Under the pieces are notes generated by a model, which had not been told where the DNA came from, did no database searches, and saw nothing but the letters and a program-made list of their open reading frames with translations. A stretch of DNA of 64,000 bases from Amycolatopsis albispora (GTDB lineage: Bacteria; Actinomycetota; Actinomycetes; Mycobacteriales; Pseudonocardiaceae), in NCBI RefSeq assembly GCF_003312875.1, contig NZ_CP015163.1, positions 5,580,001 to 5,644,000 of the forward strand, written 5' to 3'. Below are positions 47,867 through 57,276 of the stretch, piece by piece. Position 1 is the stretch's first letter. Each line of letters opens with the position of its first letter. The position numbers and the translations under genes are program-made.

Positions 47867-49360
47867 GCGCGCGTAGGCCGACGGCGGCGCGTCCACCCCG
47901 CAGTGCAGGCACTCCCCCGGCTCCGGGTGGTCGTGCACGGGTTCCGGCTCCCCGCCGGGCACACTGAGCACGTCGTTGCGCACACCGAGCGCCACCAGCC
48001 CACCGGCCACCGCCAGGCCCGCGCACACCAGCAGCGCCGTGCGCCAGCTCGCGGTCAGCGCCACCGGGTCGGCGTAGGCCGCCCCGGTCAGCCCGGCGAC
48101 CGCGGGCAGCAGCGCGATGGCGAGCAGCCCGCCGGTCCTGGCGATCGCGTTGTTCACGCCGGAGGCCACCCCGGCGTACTGGTCCGGCGCGGCGGCCAGC
48201 ACGGTGGCCGTCACCGGCGCCACCACCGTGGCCAGCCCCAGCCCGAACACGGTCACCGCGGGCAGCACCGCGCCCAGGTAGGACGCCCCCGGCTCGACCC
48301 GCAGCAACAGCAGCATGCCCACGGCCACCAGCATCGGCCCGGCCACCAGCTGCGGCCGCGGCCCGATCTTCTGCGCCAGCCGTCCCGAATACCCGGACAG
48401 CACGAGCATCACGACGGTGATCGGCAGCCCGGCCAGCCCCGCCGCCGTCGGCGAGTACCCGAGCGACACCTGGAGCTGCAGCACCATCAACATCATCACG
48501 CCGCCGAGCGCCGCGTAGACCACCAGCGTCAGCGCGTTGGCCACGGTGAACGTCCGGCTGGCGAACAACCGCGGCGGCACCAGCGGATCGGCCGAGCGCC
48601 GTTGCAGCACCACAAAAACCACCAGCCCGGCCAGCCCGGCGATCCCCGACCCGAGCACCAGCCAGTCACCACCCCGCACCGGCAGCTCGACCAGCGCCGC
48701 GGTGAGCCCGGCCAGCCCGAGCGCGCCGACCACCGAGGACAGCACATTCGGGCGGCCGGTGTGCTCCTGCTGGTCACACGACTCCGGCACGTACTTGCGC
48801 GCCAGCCAGACGCAGACCACCGCCAGCGGCAGGTTGATCAGGAACGCCAGCCGCCACGACCACACCTGCACCAGCAGCCCGCCGACCAGCGGCCCGATCG
48901 CGGCCGCGATGCCGCCCAACCCGGACCAGGCGCCGATCGCCCTGGCCCGTTCGGCCCGCGGGAACGCCGACTGCAGGATCGCCAGCGAGCCGGGCGTGAG
49001 CAGCGCGCCGCCGATGCCCTGCAGGACCCGGGTGGCCACCAGCATCTCGGTGGTCACCGCGAGCCCGCACAACACCGACGCGACGCCGAACCACACCACC
49101 CCGATGACAAAAACCCGCCGCCGCCCGTACCGGTCGCCGAGCGAGCCGGCGATCAGGATCAGCGACGCCAGCGCCAGCAGGTACCCGTCGAGGATCCACT
49201 GCAGACCGGAAACCGAGGCCTCGAGCTCCCCGCCGATCCGCGGCAGTGCGACGTTGACGATGGTGCCGTCGAGCATGGCCATGCCCGACCCGAGAATGGT
49301 GGTGGCGAGCACCCCGCGCGCCGCCGGAGTGCCCCAGCGGACGACGCCGGGCGCGGTCAC
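47852..49360 (-). CDS. MFS drug transporter, DHA2 (EmrB/QacA) family
   Basis: A 502-aa exporter with 14 predicted helices. Motif C-type start [20 protein letters not shown], motif [36 protein letters not shown] and [20 protein letters not shown]. The cytoplasmic tail ends in a His/Cys-bearing [18 protein letters not shown], unusual for the family. The GTG start overlaps the gntR stop (GTGA), so regulator and exporter are cotranscribed. Confidence 0.9.
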   Translation of the reverse strand: MTAPGVVRWGTPAARGVLATTILGSGMAMLDGTIVNVALPRIGGELEASVSGLQWILDGYLLALASLILIAGSLGDRYGRRRVFVIGVVWFGVASVLCGLAVTTEMLVATRVLQGIGGALLTPGSLAILQSAFPRAERARAIGAWSGLGGIAAAIGPLVGGLLVQVWSWRLAFLINLPLAVVCVWLARKYVPESCDQQEHTGRPNVLSSVVGALGLAGLTAALVELPVRGGDWLVLGSGIAGLAGLVVFVVLQRRSADPLVPPRLFASRTFTVANALTLVVYAALGGVMMLMVLQLQVSLGYSPTAAGLAGLPITVVMLVLSGYSGRLAQKIGPRPQLVAGPMLVAVGMLLLLRVEPGASYLGAVLPAVTVFGLGLATVVAPVTATVLAAAPDQYAGVASGVNNAIARTGGLLAIALLPAVAGLTGAAYADPVALTASWRTALLVCAGLAVAGGLVALGVRNDVLSVPGGEPEPVHDHPEPGECLHCGVDAPPSAYARSRPE

Positions 49361-50115
49361 GGGCGGTTGAGCGTGGTGACGAACTTGTACCGGTCGCCGC
49401 GGTAGATGGAGCGGACGAACTCCACCGGCTTGCCGTCGGCGGCGAACGAGTGCCGTGACAGCAGCAGCATCGGCATGCCGACGTCGGCGCCGAGCAGCTC
49501 GGCCTCCTGCGGCCCGGCGAGCGCGGTCTCGATGGTCTCCTCCGCGCGTTCCATCTCCACGCCGAACTGCTCGCGCAGCACCGCGTACAGCGAACCGCCC
49601 GCGGTGACGTGCTTGCGGAGCCCGCGGAAGCGGCCGAGCGGCAGGTGCGTGGTCTCCAGCGCCATCGGCTCGGCGTCGGCCAGGCGCAGGCGGCGCATGC
49701 GCAGCACCTTCGCCCCGGCCCGGATGCCGAGCAGCTTGGCCAGCTCGCCCTCGGCGGGCAGCTCGTCGATCTCCAGCAGCTTCGACGACGGCTCGCGCCC
49801 GGACGCGCGCATGTCCTCGGTGTAGGACGACAGCTGCAGGCGCTGGGCGAACTTCGGCTCGGCGGCGAAGGTGCCCTTGCCCTGCACGCGGTGCAGCCTG
49901 CCCTCCACGGTCAGGTCGGCCAGCGCCTGGCGGACGGTGGTCCGCGAGACGCCGAACTCGCCGGCCAGCGCCCGTTCGGTGGGGATGGACGACCCGGCAG
50001 GCAGTGCGTCCAGCAGGTCCAGCAGGTGTTGCTTCAGTGCCCAGTACTTCGGCTCGCGTTGCCCCCGGGTGCCGGTGGCCGAGCCGGATTCCCCGGGCGG
50101 TGATGTCTCCAACAT
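49357..50115 (-). CDS. dasR: GntR/HutC-type regulator, DasR-like
   Basis: A 252-aa regulator. DNA-binding domain: [64 protein letters not shown] effector domain: [20 protein letters not shown] to [17 protein letters not shown]. The dre operator in the adjacent intergenic region and the divergent amino-sugar genes support a DasR orthologue, which senses GlcN-6P or GlcNAc-6P in streptomycetes. AAGGAG precedes the ATG at 50115. Also cotranscribed with a DHA2 exporter. Confidence 0.9.
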   Translation of the reverse strand: MLETSPPGESGSATGTRGQREPKYWALKQHLLDLLDALPAGSSIPTERALAGEFGVSRTTVRQALADLTVEGRLHRVQGKGTFAAEPKFAQRLQLSSYTEDMRASGREPSSKLLEIDELPAEGELAKLLGIRAGAKVLRMRRLRLADAEPMALETTHLPLGRFRGLRKHVTAGGSLYAVLREQFGVEMERAEETIETALAGPQEAELLGADVGMPMLLLSRHSFAADGKPVEFVRSIYRGDRYKFVTTLNRP

Positions 50116-50162
50116 GAGCGGCTCCTTCACAACACGCGCGACTCCTCACGGAAAAAGTACTC

Positions 50163-50206
50163 TTCGACGGAAACAGGTCGACCGGCTAGCATTGGTCTAG
50201 ACCAGA
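50163..50206 (+). promoter_or_regulatory. Promoter with overlapping dre (DasR operator)
   Basis: TTCGAC (50163-50168), 18 bases, TAGCAT (50187-50192) form a candidate promoter. ATTGGTCTAGACCAGA (50191-50206) matches the DasR-responsive element consensus ACTGGTCTAGACCACT at 13 of 16 positions, with a perfect TGGTCTAGACCA core. It covers the -10 edge and the expected transcription start, so DasR would block initiation. Confidence 0.85.
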
Positions 50207-50222
50207 TCTGAGGAGACGCATC

Positions 50223-51272
50223 ATGACCGTAGAGGGTGCGCGGCCCGGCGCGCACATGGCCGCCGAGATCGCCGAGCAGCCCGCCGTGCTGGCGGCCCTG
50301 CGGGACCGGCAGCCGGAGATCGCCGAGGTGGCCGAAGCCATCGCGAAACGCCCGCCACGCTTTGCTTTGCTGGCCGCGCGCGGGTCCAGCGACCACGCCG
50401 CGCTCTACGCCAAGTACCTGATCGAGGTGCTGCTCGGGCTGCCGGCGGGGCTCGTTTCGCCGTCCACGGTGACGCTCTACGGTGCCGCGCCGGACCTGCG
50501 CGACGTGCTGCTGGTGACGGTCAGCCAAAGTGGAGGTTCACCTGATCTGGTGGAATTCACCGAGTCGGCACGGCAGCAGGGCGCACTCACCGTGGCGGTC
50601 AGCAACACTCCGTCGTCGCCGCTGAGCGCCGCCGCCGAGCTGGCCGTGGACATCGGCGCCGGGCAGGAGCAGGCGGTCGCCGCGACCAAGACCTACACGG
50701 CCACGCTGCTCGCGCTGTACCTGCTGGTGGACGCCGTGCGCGGCGGCAAGGGCGCCGACGCCGACGGCCTCGGCGAACTGGCCCAGCAGGCGCTCGACCG
50801 CTCGGCGGCCGGGGTGCAGCGGGCGGTGGACCGGTACCGCTTCGTCAACCGGGTGATCACCGCGGGCCGTGGTTACTCCTACGCCACCGCGCTGGAGGCT
50901 TCGCTCAAGCTCGCCGAGACCAGCTACCTGGCCGCGCGCGCGTACAGCGGCGCGGACCTGCTGCACGGCCCGGTCGCCGCGATCGACGGCGAGACCGCCG
51001 TGCTCGCGCTGACCAACCGCGGCAAGGGCGGCGACGCGATGCGCGAGGTGCTCGACGCGGTCTCCGGCCGGGGCGCCGACGTGCTCGCCATCGGCTCGGC
51101 CGCCGCCGACGTGCCCGCCGCGCTGCGGATCGAGGTGCCGCCGGTGGCCGAGGAACTCGCGCCGATCCTCGACGTGCTGCCGGCGCAGAGCCTGGCACTG
51201 GGCCTGTCCCTGGCCAGGGGCGGCGACCCGGACCGCCCGCGGGGCCTGAACAAGGTGACCAAAACCCGCTGA
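50223..51272 (+). CDS. SIS-domain amino-sugar phosphate deaminase/isomerase (NagB-II/AgaS-like)
   Basis: A 349-aa double-SIS protein like the isomerase half of GlmS but without a glutaminase domain. Signatures: ALLAARGSSDHAALYAKYLI, VLLVTVSQSGGSPDLVEFTE, VAATKTYTATLLALYLLVDA, and SLKLAETSYLAARAYSGADL followed by HGPVAAID. Probably a GlcN-6P deaminase feeding fructose-6P. GAGGAGA precedes the ATG. First gene under the dre promoter; nagK follows after 160 bases. Confidence 0.88.
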   Translation: MTVEGARPGAHMAAEIAEQPAVLAALRDRQPEIAEVAEAIAKRPPRFALLAARGSSDHAALYAKYLIEVLLGLPAGLVSPSTVTLYGAAPDLRDVLLVTVSQSGGSPDLVEFTESARQQGALTVAVSNTPSSPLSAAAELAVDIGAGQEQAVAATKTYTATLLALYLLVDAVRGGKGADADGLGELAQQALDRSAAGVQRAVDRYRFVNRVITAGRGYSYATALEASLKLAETSYLAARAYSGADLLHGPVAAIDGETAVLALTNRGKGGDAMREVLDAVSGRGADVLAIGSAAADVPAALRIEVPPVAEELAPILDVLPAQSLALGLSLARGGDPDRPRGLNKVTKTR

Positions 51273-51432
51273 CCTTCTGAGCGGGCTGGGTGACCGGGCT
51301 GTGTCCGGCAAGCCAGCTCGACGGGCTCCGCGATCCAGGGAGTCACCCAAAGCCGCTGATCTTCTCGGCGGGATGGATGACGCGTGACGTGATTCACGGC
51401 ATAGTCACCATCGTGTTGCGAGGAGGCCCCCA

Positions 51433-52422
51433 GTGAGTGACCCCAGCCGTCCCCGGGTCGTCGGTGTCGACGCGGGCGGAACGTCCACCCGCGCGCTCGC
51501 CGTCGACGCCGACGGCATCGTGCTCGGCAGCGGCCGCGCGGGCGGTGCCAATCCGAACGCGCACCCGCCCGAGCGGGCCGCGGCGAACATCGCGGCCGCC
51601 ATCGGTGACGCGTTGCGTGACGCCGATCCCGCTTCGGTGCGCGCGTGCGTGGTCGGCATGGCCGGGGTCAGCAAGCTGACCGATCCCGCCATGGCGAAGG
51701 TGTTCGACGACGCCTGGACCGGGCTCGGGCTCGGCAGCGGCGTGCGCATGGTCGCCGACGCCGAGGCCGCCTTCGCCTCGGCCACCGACGCCCCCGACGG
51801 CACCGTGCTGGTGGCGGGCACCGGCGCCATCTCGGCCCGCATCCGCAAGCGGCGCCTGGTCTCCACCACCGGCGGCTACGGCTGGCTGCTCGGCGACGAG
51901 GGCTCGGCGTTCTGGATCGGCCGCGAGGCGGTGCGCGCCACGCTGACCGCGCTCGGCCGCGGCGGGCCGTTCGACGGGCTGCCGCTGGCCGTGCTCCGCG
52001 AAGCCCTGCACCTGTCCGATTTGGACGCATTGCGCGCGCAGACCGAAACCGACCGGTTGCTCACCTCGCGCCGGTTGATCACCACCTGCAACTTCGAATC
52101 GCCGATCCGGCTCGCCCGGTTCGCCCCGCTGGTCAGCACGGCCGCCGCCGAAGGTGACGCGACCGCGCGGAAAATCACCGACCACGCGGCGGAACTCCTG
52201 GTGGCCAGCGCACTCGAAGCACGCGAGCCCGATGAGGACACTCCGCTGGTGCTCGTCGGCAGCGTGCTGGTCGGCGACAGCCCGGTCGGCGCGAAGGTGC
52301 GGGAAACGCTCCGTGGCCTGGAAATCCGGTCCGCCACCGATGGCGTACTCGGCGCCGCCTGGCTGGCGGCGGTGGACGGCTTCGGCGAGAACGCTCCGCG
52401 ACCGGTGCTCGAAATCCAGTAG
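51433..52422 (+). CDS. nagK: N-acetylglucosamine kinase, BadF/BadG family
   Basis: A 329-aa ASKHA-fold kinase. VVGVDAGGTSTRALAVD (phosphate 1), VLVAGTGAISARI (phosphate 2), GYGWLLGDEGSAFWIGREA typical of GlcNAc kinases, and LVLVGSVLVGDSPVGAKVR (adenosine motif). It should phosphorylate imported GlcNAc or chitin products. GTG start with AGGAGG seven bases upstream. Context with dasR and the SIS enzyme supports the substrate. Confidence 0.88.
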   Translation: MSDPSRPRVVGVDAGGTSTRALAVDADGIVLGSGRAGGANPNAHPPERAAANIAAAIGDALRDADPASVRACVVGMAGVSKLTDPAMAKVFDDAWTGLGLGSGVRMVADAEAAFASATDAPDGTVLVAGTGAISARIRKRRLVSTTGGYGWLLGDEGSAFWIGREAVRATLTALGRGGPFDGLPLAVLREALHLSDLDALRAQTETDRLLTSRRLITTCNFESPIRLARFAPLVSTAAAEGDATARKITDHAAELLVASALEAREPDEDTPLVLVGSVLVGDSPVGAKVRETLRGLEIRSATDGVLGAAWLAAVDGFGENAPRPVLEIQ

Positions 52423-52477
52423 AGCGCGCGAAGCCGGACATCGACGATCCGCGGCTTCTGCGAGTACGGTGGTAACC

Positions 52478-52509
52478 GGCCCCCGGACCCTCCCCCCTCG
52501 CCGGGGGCC
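52478..52509. terminator. Hairpin between convergent nagK and DUF3159 genes
   Basis: GGCCCCCGG (52478-52486) and CCGGGGGCC (52501-52509) pair perfectly around a pyrimidine-rich loop. It ends two bases before the DUF3159 stop and can serve both strands. Confidence 0.7.
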
Positions 52510-52511
52510 GT

Positions 52512-53189
52512 CTACTTCCCCTCGGTGCCCGGTTCGGTTCCGGGCACCCGCGGGTGCCGCAGGCCGGGATGCCCGTCGGGCAGCGAGCGGTACAGCACCC
52601 AGCCGCTGACCGCCAGCGTCAGCGCCACCAGCGGCCACGACAACACCGTCCGCGCGATGCCGAGTGCCACCACCTGGCCGCTCCACCACAGCGAGCCGTA
52701 GACCAGCACGCGCAGCGTGTACTGGCCGAACACCCAGATCCAGCTCGCCCGCGAGTACGCGCGCAGCAGCTCGGGATCGCGGCGCCAGCGGGTCTTCTGC
52801 CCGAGCGCGAAGCCGACCACCACGCCCAGCAGCGGCCACCGCACCACGATGCTCGCCGCCCACAGCAGCGCACTGGCCACATTGGACAGCAGCTGGATCA
52901 GGAAGAAGTCCTCCGCGCGCCCGGTGTGCAGCGCGATCAGCGCCGCCGCGATCACCGCGGCCAGGCTGACCACCACCGCGCGGGCCTTGTCCCCGGTCAC
53001 CAGCCGGAAGACGCCCAGCAGCACAGCCACCCCGATGGCCACCCCGGCGCCCCAGGCGATCGACGAGTCCGCCGCGAGCCAGCCGACCACGAAGGCGGCG
53101 GGCGGCACGCTCGCGTCCAGCGCGCCCTTGCGCCCGCCCAGCAGCTGGGCCAGGGACTCGCGCGATTCGGTCACAGGCGGCTCGGTCAC
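52512..53189 (-). CDS. DUF3159 family membrane protein
   Basis: A 225-aa protein with about six membrane helices. Typical: LAQLLGGRKGALDASVPPAA, FVVGWLAADSSIAWGAGVAI, HTGRAEDFFLIQLLSNVASA, ALGQKTRWRRDPELLRAYSR and ASWIWVFGQYTLRVLVYGSL. Family members have a membrane topology like septation or transporter proteins, but function is unknown. GTG 53189 (VTEPPVTESRE) is chosen over 53225 because the conserved part starts there. Confidence 0.88.
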   Translation of the reverse strand: MTEPPVTESRESLAQLLGGRKGALDASVPPAAFVVGWLAADSSIAWGAGVAIGVAVLLGVFRLVTGDKARAVVVSLAAVIAAALIALHTGRAEDFFLIQLLSNVASALLWAASIVVRWPLLGVVVGFALGQKTRWRRDPELLRAYSRASWIWVFGQYTLRVLVYGSLWWSGQVVALGIARTVLSWPLVALTLAVSGWVLYRSLPDGHPGLRHPRVPGTEPGTEGK

Positions 53190-53444
53190 CCCTACAGCCT
53201 GCCTCAAACCACCGACGAAGGGCACCCTTACCTTCCGGCGAACGCCTAGATCATTCCCGAGGATGATGCCGGGCGGCCGCGCGAAGGCGTCTAATTACGG
53301 GTGCCAAGATGACGGTGGACGTACGACACTGTGACGTCCGAGCAAAACAGAGGTTGCGGCAATCGGGATTGTGGGGCGATCTTCGAGTGTTGAACCCGCT
53401 ACCGGAGAGGTTTTCGCAGGGCACGGGGTGGAGGGAGACCCAGA

Positions 53445-54245
53445 GTGTTTGGCTTTGACAGCTACGTCGCCGTCGGCGACAGCTTCACCGAAGGGCTGAA
53501 CGACGAGCTTCCGGACGGCAGTTTCCGGGGTTTCGCCGATCGGCTGGCCGAGATTCTGGCTGGGGGCCGGAGTGACTTCCGTTACGCCAACACGGCGCTG
53601 CGGGGCAAGATGCTCGCCGAGATCGTGGAGGAGCAGATCCCGGTCGCGCTGGAGTTCAAGCCGGACCTGGTGACGCTGTGCGCCGGCGGCAACGACATCG
53701 TGGTGCCCGGGGTGGACGTGGACGCGGTGGCCGCGCGCTTCGAGGAGGCCGTGGTCGCGCTGCGGTCCGCCGGCATCACCGTGGCGGTGTTCACCGGACC
53801 CGACACCAAGATCATGTCGGTGATGAACCGCCTGCGCGGCAAGGTGGCCATCTACAACGCCCACCTGCGCGCGATCGCCGACCGGCACGGCGCGCACGTG
53901 GTCGACCTGTGGTCCATGGACGCGCTGCACGACCTGCGCGCGTGGAGCGACGACCGGCTGCACTTCACCCCGGAGGGCCACCGCCGGATCGCGCTGCGCA
54001 CCGCCGAGGTGCTGGGCGTGCCGACCGAGCAGGACTGGCGCGAGCCGTGGCCGGCCTCGCCGGAACCGACCTGGATCTCGCTGCGGCGGTCCGATCTGGA
54101 GTGGACCAGGGTGCACCTGCTGCCGTGGATCCGCCGCCAGCTGCGCGGGGAGTCGCTGGGTGACGGGCTCCGGCCGAAGCGACCGCGGCTGGACCCGCTG
54201 CGTCCCGCGGAGGCCGGGCTGGTCGAATCGCAGCCCGCTCCCTGA
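53445..54245 (+). CDS. SGNH/GDSL-type hydrolase
   Basis: A 266-aa cytoplasmic SGNH hydrolase. Block I YVAVGDSFTEGLNDE (nucleophile Ser), block II Gly in YANTALRGKMLAEIVEEQIP, block III LCAGGNDI (Asn), block V DDRLHFTPEGHRRIA (Asp, His). No signal peptide. The last 50 residues are a basic extension. GTG 53445 with GAGGGAGA upstream. Substrate, probably an ester, is unknown. It precedes the type VII-like cluster, but with a separate leader. Confidence 0.9.
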   Translation: MFGFDSYVAVGDSFTEGLNDELPDGSFRGFADRLAEILAGGRSDFRYANTALRGKMLAEIVEEQIPVALEFKPDLVTLCAGGNDIVVPGVDVDAVAARFEEAVVALRSAGITVAVFTGPDTKIMSVMNRLRGKVAIYNAHLRAIADRHGAHVVDLWSMDALHDLRAWSDDRLHFTPEGHRRIALRTAEVLGVPTEQDWREPWPASPEPTWISLRRSDLEWTRVHLLPWIRRQLRGESLGDGLRPKRPRLDPLRPAEAGLVESQPAP

Positions 54246-54319
54246 GCGGTTTTCCGGACACGGGCGTCGGGAGTGGACTATTGTCCGCTACCTGAGTGAC
54301 TGGGGGAGGCGGTTTCGTC

Positions 54320-54727
54320 GTGTCCACGTGGCAGCAGCCGGCGGATGTCGGCAAGTGGCTGAACGAGGTGCCGTGGGTGATCACGGACTCGCCGCAGGGG
54401 GCGGCGGGTCCGCCGTCCGGCGGGTTCGCGATGAGCCGCAGCGAGATGATCAACGTGCTGACCGAGGCCAAGCAGCTCCGGGTGCTGGTCGACAAGCAGA
54501 TCATGGGCACCCAGCCGCTCAGCCGGATCACGCCGCCGGGGCGTGATCCGGCGAGCGAGCGGTACGTGGCCGCGGCGAACGCCACCGGCTTCAACTACCT
54601 CAACCACCTGCGGCTGCAGTCGAAGTACCTGGGTGACCTGATCGGAAAACTGAACAAGGCACTGGGCAACGTCGAGGAGACCGACGCGAACGCGGCCGCC
54701 GCGGCACGGAAGGCCGGCGAGCACTGA
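54320..54727 (+). CDS. Small helical protein at head of type VII-like cluster
   Basis: A 135-aa protein of unrecognised family. Start STWQQPADVGKWLNEVPWVI; the rest is largely helical (SEMINVLTEAKQLRVLVDKQ, NYLNHLRLQSKYLGDLIGKL). Its size and position before a WxG/PPE-like gene suggest a PE-like partner, but no YxxxD/E signal is present, so this is only positional inference. GGGGGAGG precedes the GTG. The next gene starts in its stop codon (TGATG). Confidence 0.7.
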   Translation: MSTWQQPADVGKWLNEVPWVITDSPQGAAGPPSGGFAMSRSEMINVLTEAKQLRVLVDKQIMGTQPLSRITPPGRDPASERYVAAANATGFNYLNHLRLQSKYLGDLIGKLNKALGNVEETDANAAAAARKAGEH

Positions 54728-55986
54728 TGGGCTGGTTCCTCGGGGAAGCGGGCGGGTCGTGGGCCTGGCTCGACGAGTACCTGAAGAAGCTGGAAGAGGA
54801 CGGGGCCTTCATCCCGCCGGGCGATCTGGTGCAGATGATCCGCGACGGCGCGGGCCCGGCCAGCCTCCAGGAAGCCCGGCAGCTCGGCCTCAACCAGCAC
54901 GACGAGCAGCGTGAGCTGGAGGACGGCGCGCGGCGGCTGGTGGCGAAGCTGGAGTCGGCGTGGAACGGCGCCGCCTCGGACGCCGCGCGCGCCAACATCC
55001 AGCCGCTGGCCACCGTCGCCGAGACGGCCGCGAAGACGCTGAAGGTCAACTCGGAGATCGTGCAGAACCAGGTGCACAGCTTCGAGGCGCTCAAGGCCAA
55101 CCTGCACCAGGTGTCGAACGACCCGCCGGAGAAGGGGTTCTGGGACAGCGCGACCCCGTGGGACACCGACACCGAGGACCAGATCAACCAGCGCAACCAG
55201 CAGGTCTCCGAGAACAGCGAGAAGTACTCGGTGTACGTGCAGACCAGTGACGAGAACAAGGCGTCGATGGTCGCCGACTACGGCCACGTGCCGGGGTACA
55301 GCGGGAACGACTTCGAGGTCGAACCGCGCAAACCGGGCGATCCCGGTGACGACAAGGGCGATCAGGACGGGAAGTACCGGATCCCCAAGAAGGACGATTC
55401 GACCAGCGTCAGCGGATTCACCGGGCATCCGACGACCACTCCCCCGCCGAACATCCCGCCGCCCGTGCCGCCGCCGCACCACCCGCCGGTGCCGCCGCCG
55501 ACCCCGGGCATCCCGATCGGCACCACGCCGTCCGGCTACCAGCCGCCGAGGCTGAACAAGCCGTCGTGGCCGGGCATTCCGGGCCTCGGGCCCGGCAATC
55601 CCGGTGGCTTCGGCCCGCGTGGTGGCGGTGCCGGTGGTGACTTCGGCGCGGGTGCCTTCGGCCCTGGCGGCGGCATTCCGTCGGCCGGTTCCGCCGGTGG
55701 TTCCGGTTCCGGTGGTGGCGCGGGTGCGCCGGGTGCGGGCGCGGGGGTCGGCGCGGGCGGCCTGCCCGGTGCCGGTGGTCCCGCCGCGCCTGGTGGCGCG
55801 CAGGGCGGACAGGGCGCGGGTGCCCGTGGCGGCATGGGCTCCGGTGGTGGCGGTGGTGGCGGAGGCGGCCGTGGTCAGGGCGGCGAGGACGCCGAGCACC
55901 GCCGCGCCTCCTACCTGGAGGAAGCCGATCCCGACGCGATCTTCGGCACCGACGAGCGGACGGCCCCGCCGGTGATCGGCCAGTGA
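54727..55986 (+). CDS. WxG/PPE-like putative type VII secretion substrate
   Basis: A 419-aa protein. The N-terminal 180 residues are helical with a WxG turn (KLESAWNGAASDAARANI, W79-G81) and a YxxxD-type signal (YSGND, 191-195) after the helices, the layout of PPE/WXG100 substrates. Then a Pro-rich segment (TTTPPPNIPPPVPPPHHPP), about 130 residues of Gly-rich sequence and a conserved-looking end (RRASYLEEADPDAIFG, TAPPVIGQ). No signal peptide. The overlap with the EspG gene supports type VII export. Confidence 0.75.
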   Translation: MGWFLGEAGGSWAWLDEYLKKLEEDGAFIPPGDLVQMIRDGAGPASLQEARQLGLNQHDEQRELEDGARRLVAKLESAWNGAASDAARANIQPLATVAETAAKTLKVNSEIVQNQVHSFEALKANLHQVSNDPPEKGFWDSATPWDTDTEDQINQRNQQVSENSEKYSVYVQTSDENKASMVADYGHVPGYSGNDFEVEPRKPGDPGDDKGDQDGKYRIPKKDDSTSVSGFTGHPTTTPPPNIPPPVPPPHHPPVPPPTPGIPIGTTPSGYQPPRLNKPSWPGIPGLGPGNPGGFGPRGGGAGGDFGAGAFGPGGGIPSAGSAGGSGSGGGAGAPGAGAGVGAGGLPGAGGPAAPGGAQGGQGAGARGGMGSGGGGGGGGGRGQGGEDAEHRRASYLEEADPDAIFGTDERTAPPVIGQ

Positions 55987-56699
55987 CCGTGCGACTGCCC
56001 CGGCCGATCGTGCTGCCGCTGGCGGCGTTCCGGCAGGCGTGGAAGTGGCAGCGGCTGGGCCCGCTGCACCCGGTGATCGGCATCGAGGAGCGGTGGGCCG
56101 ACTCGGACACCCAGCGCGACCTGGAGAACCGCATCGCCGACGGGCTCAACCGCGCGGGACTGGCCCGCAACGGCGTGCCGAGCAAGCACTTCAAGGAGGT
56201 GCTGGCCGTGCTCGCCGAGGCCGACCGCGAGTTCTACGGCTGGGTCGGCCTGGTCGACTCCGGCAACACCGCCGGGGTGCTGGTGGCCACCGACGAGTTC
56301 GGCAGCGCGGTGCGCGTGTTCCGCGACGACACGCACCTGCGGCTGGACCACGCCGAGTTCGACGCCCCCGAGCGCTGCCTGGTCGACTCGCTGCCGCGGG
56401 TGCCGCCCGCCAGGGTGCCGGAGCTGCGGGTGCCGAAGTCCCGGCAGGACGCGGTGACCGAGGTGACCGGCTCGCGGCGCACCGGGGTGCACAAGCTGCA
56501 CGCCGCCCGGCCCGACCGCGGCGGCTCCCGGCGGCGCAGTTCGCCGCTGACCGTGCTCGACCTCGCCGGCCGCGGCCGGGTGATGACGTTCGTCACCGAG
56601 GAGAAGGGCGCCGAACCGCAGGTCAGCTGCGTTCCCGGCACGCCGGAGGCGATGGTGCGGCAGTTGCGCGCGGCGGATTCCGCCCTCCGGCCGTACTGA
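55983..56699 (+). CDS. EspG-family type VII secretion chaperone
   Basis: A 238-aa protein of the ESX secretion-associated EspG family: VLPLAAFRQAWKWQRLGPLH near the start, GWVGLVDSGNTAGVLVATDE, then a basic variable region and RGRVMTFVTEEKGAEPQVSC with the final TPEAMVRQLRAADSALRPY. EspG binds PPE-type substrates in the cytosol and delivers them to the ESX ATPase. The GTG start overlaps the substrate gene stop by four bases. No secretion machine gene is in the window. Confidence 0.82.
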   Translation: MTVRLPRPIVLPLAAFRQAWKWQRLGPLHPVIGIEERWADSDTQRDLENRIADGLNRAGLARNGVPSKHFKEVLAVLAEADREFYGWVGLVDSGNTAGVLVATDEFGSAVRVFRDDTHLRLDHAEFDAPERCLVDSLPRVPPARVPELRVPKSRQDAVTEVTGSRRTGVHKLHAARPDRGGSRRRSSPLTVLDLAGRGRVMTFVTEEKGAEPQVSCVPGTPEAMVRQLRAADSALRPY

Positions 56700-56727
56700 G
56701 GATTAGCACCTGGAGGAACCCCCAAGT

Positions 56728-56739
56728 TATGGTCAGAAC
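56728..56739 (+). promoter_or_regulatory. Leaderless -10 element of the OmpA-like gene
   Basis: TATGGT (56728-56733) lies six bases before the ATG at 56740, suggesting an own promoter separate from the espG operon. Confidence 0.5.
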
Positions 56740-57264
56740 ATGTCCGGCCGCCTGCTGCTGATCCCGTTGGCGCTGGTGGTGACCGCCGCGATGGCGCTGG
56801 TCATCACCTGGACCGACGGTGCCCGGCTGGAGGCCGAGATGACGCAGCGGACGGCCGCGCCCGCCGCGGCGCCCCCGGTCCAGCCCGCGATCGCCGCGGA
56901 GGGCGGCGACGCGAAGCAGGCGCTCCAGACCGAGATCGACCGGCTGCTCGAAGCCGAGCCGATCACCTTCACCCCGGACACCGCCGAGTTGACCGGGGAA
57001 AGCGAAGGCACCGTCGGCCGGATCCGCGAGGTGCTGGCCAAGGCGCCCGCCGACGCCACCTTCGAGGTGGGCGGGCACGTCGCGAAGACACCGGGTGACG
57101 AGGAGGCGGGCCTGGAGCTGTCACGGCAGCGCGCGGAGGCGGTGGCGAAGCTGATCGCCGGGGAGGGCGTGCCCGCCGAGCGGATCACCGCGAAGGGGTA
57201 CGGGGACACGCGACCCAAGGCGGGCGGTGGGGACGACCGCCGGGTCGAGATCACGGTCAAGTAG
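56740..57264 (+). CDS. OmpA-like C-terminal domain protein
   Basis: A 174-aa protein with an N-terminal membrane helix (RLLLIPLALVVTAAMALVIT), a short linker, and an OmpA domain (75-174): ITFTPDTAELTGESEGTVGR, DATFEVGGHVAKTP, LSRQRAEAVAKLIAGEGVPA, ITAKGYGDTRPKAGGGDDRR. The domain binds peptidoglycan and would face the wall from the outer side of the membrane. It resembles the single-domain ArfA-type proteins of mycobacteria. The next gene starts 12 bases on. Confidence 0.9.
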   Translation: MSGRLLLIPLALVVTAAMALVITWTDGARLEAEMTQRTAAPAAAPPVQPAIAAEGGDAKQALQTEIDRLLEAEPITFTPDTAELTGESEGTVGRIREVLAKAPADATFEVGGHVAKTPGDEEAGLELSRQRAEAVAKLIAGEGVPAERITAKGYGDTRPKAGGGDDRRVEITVK

Positions 57265-57276
57265 GGGGAGTCGACG

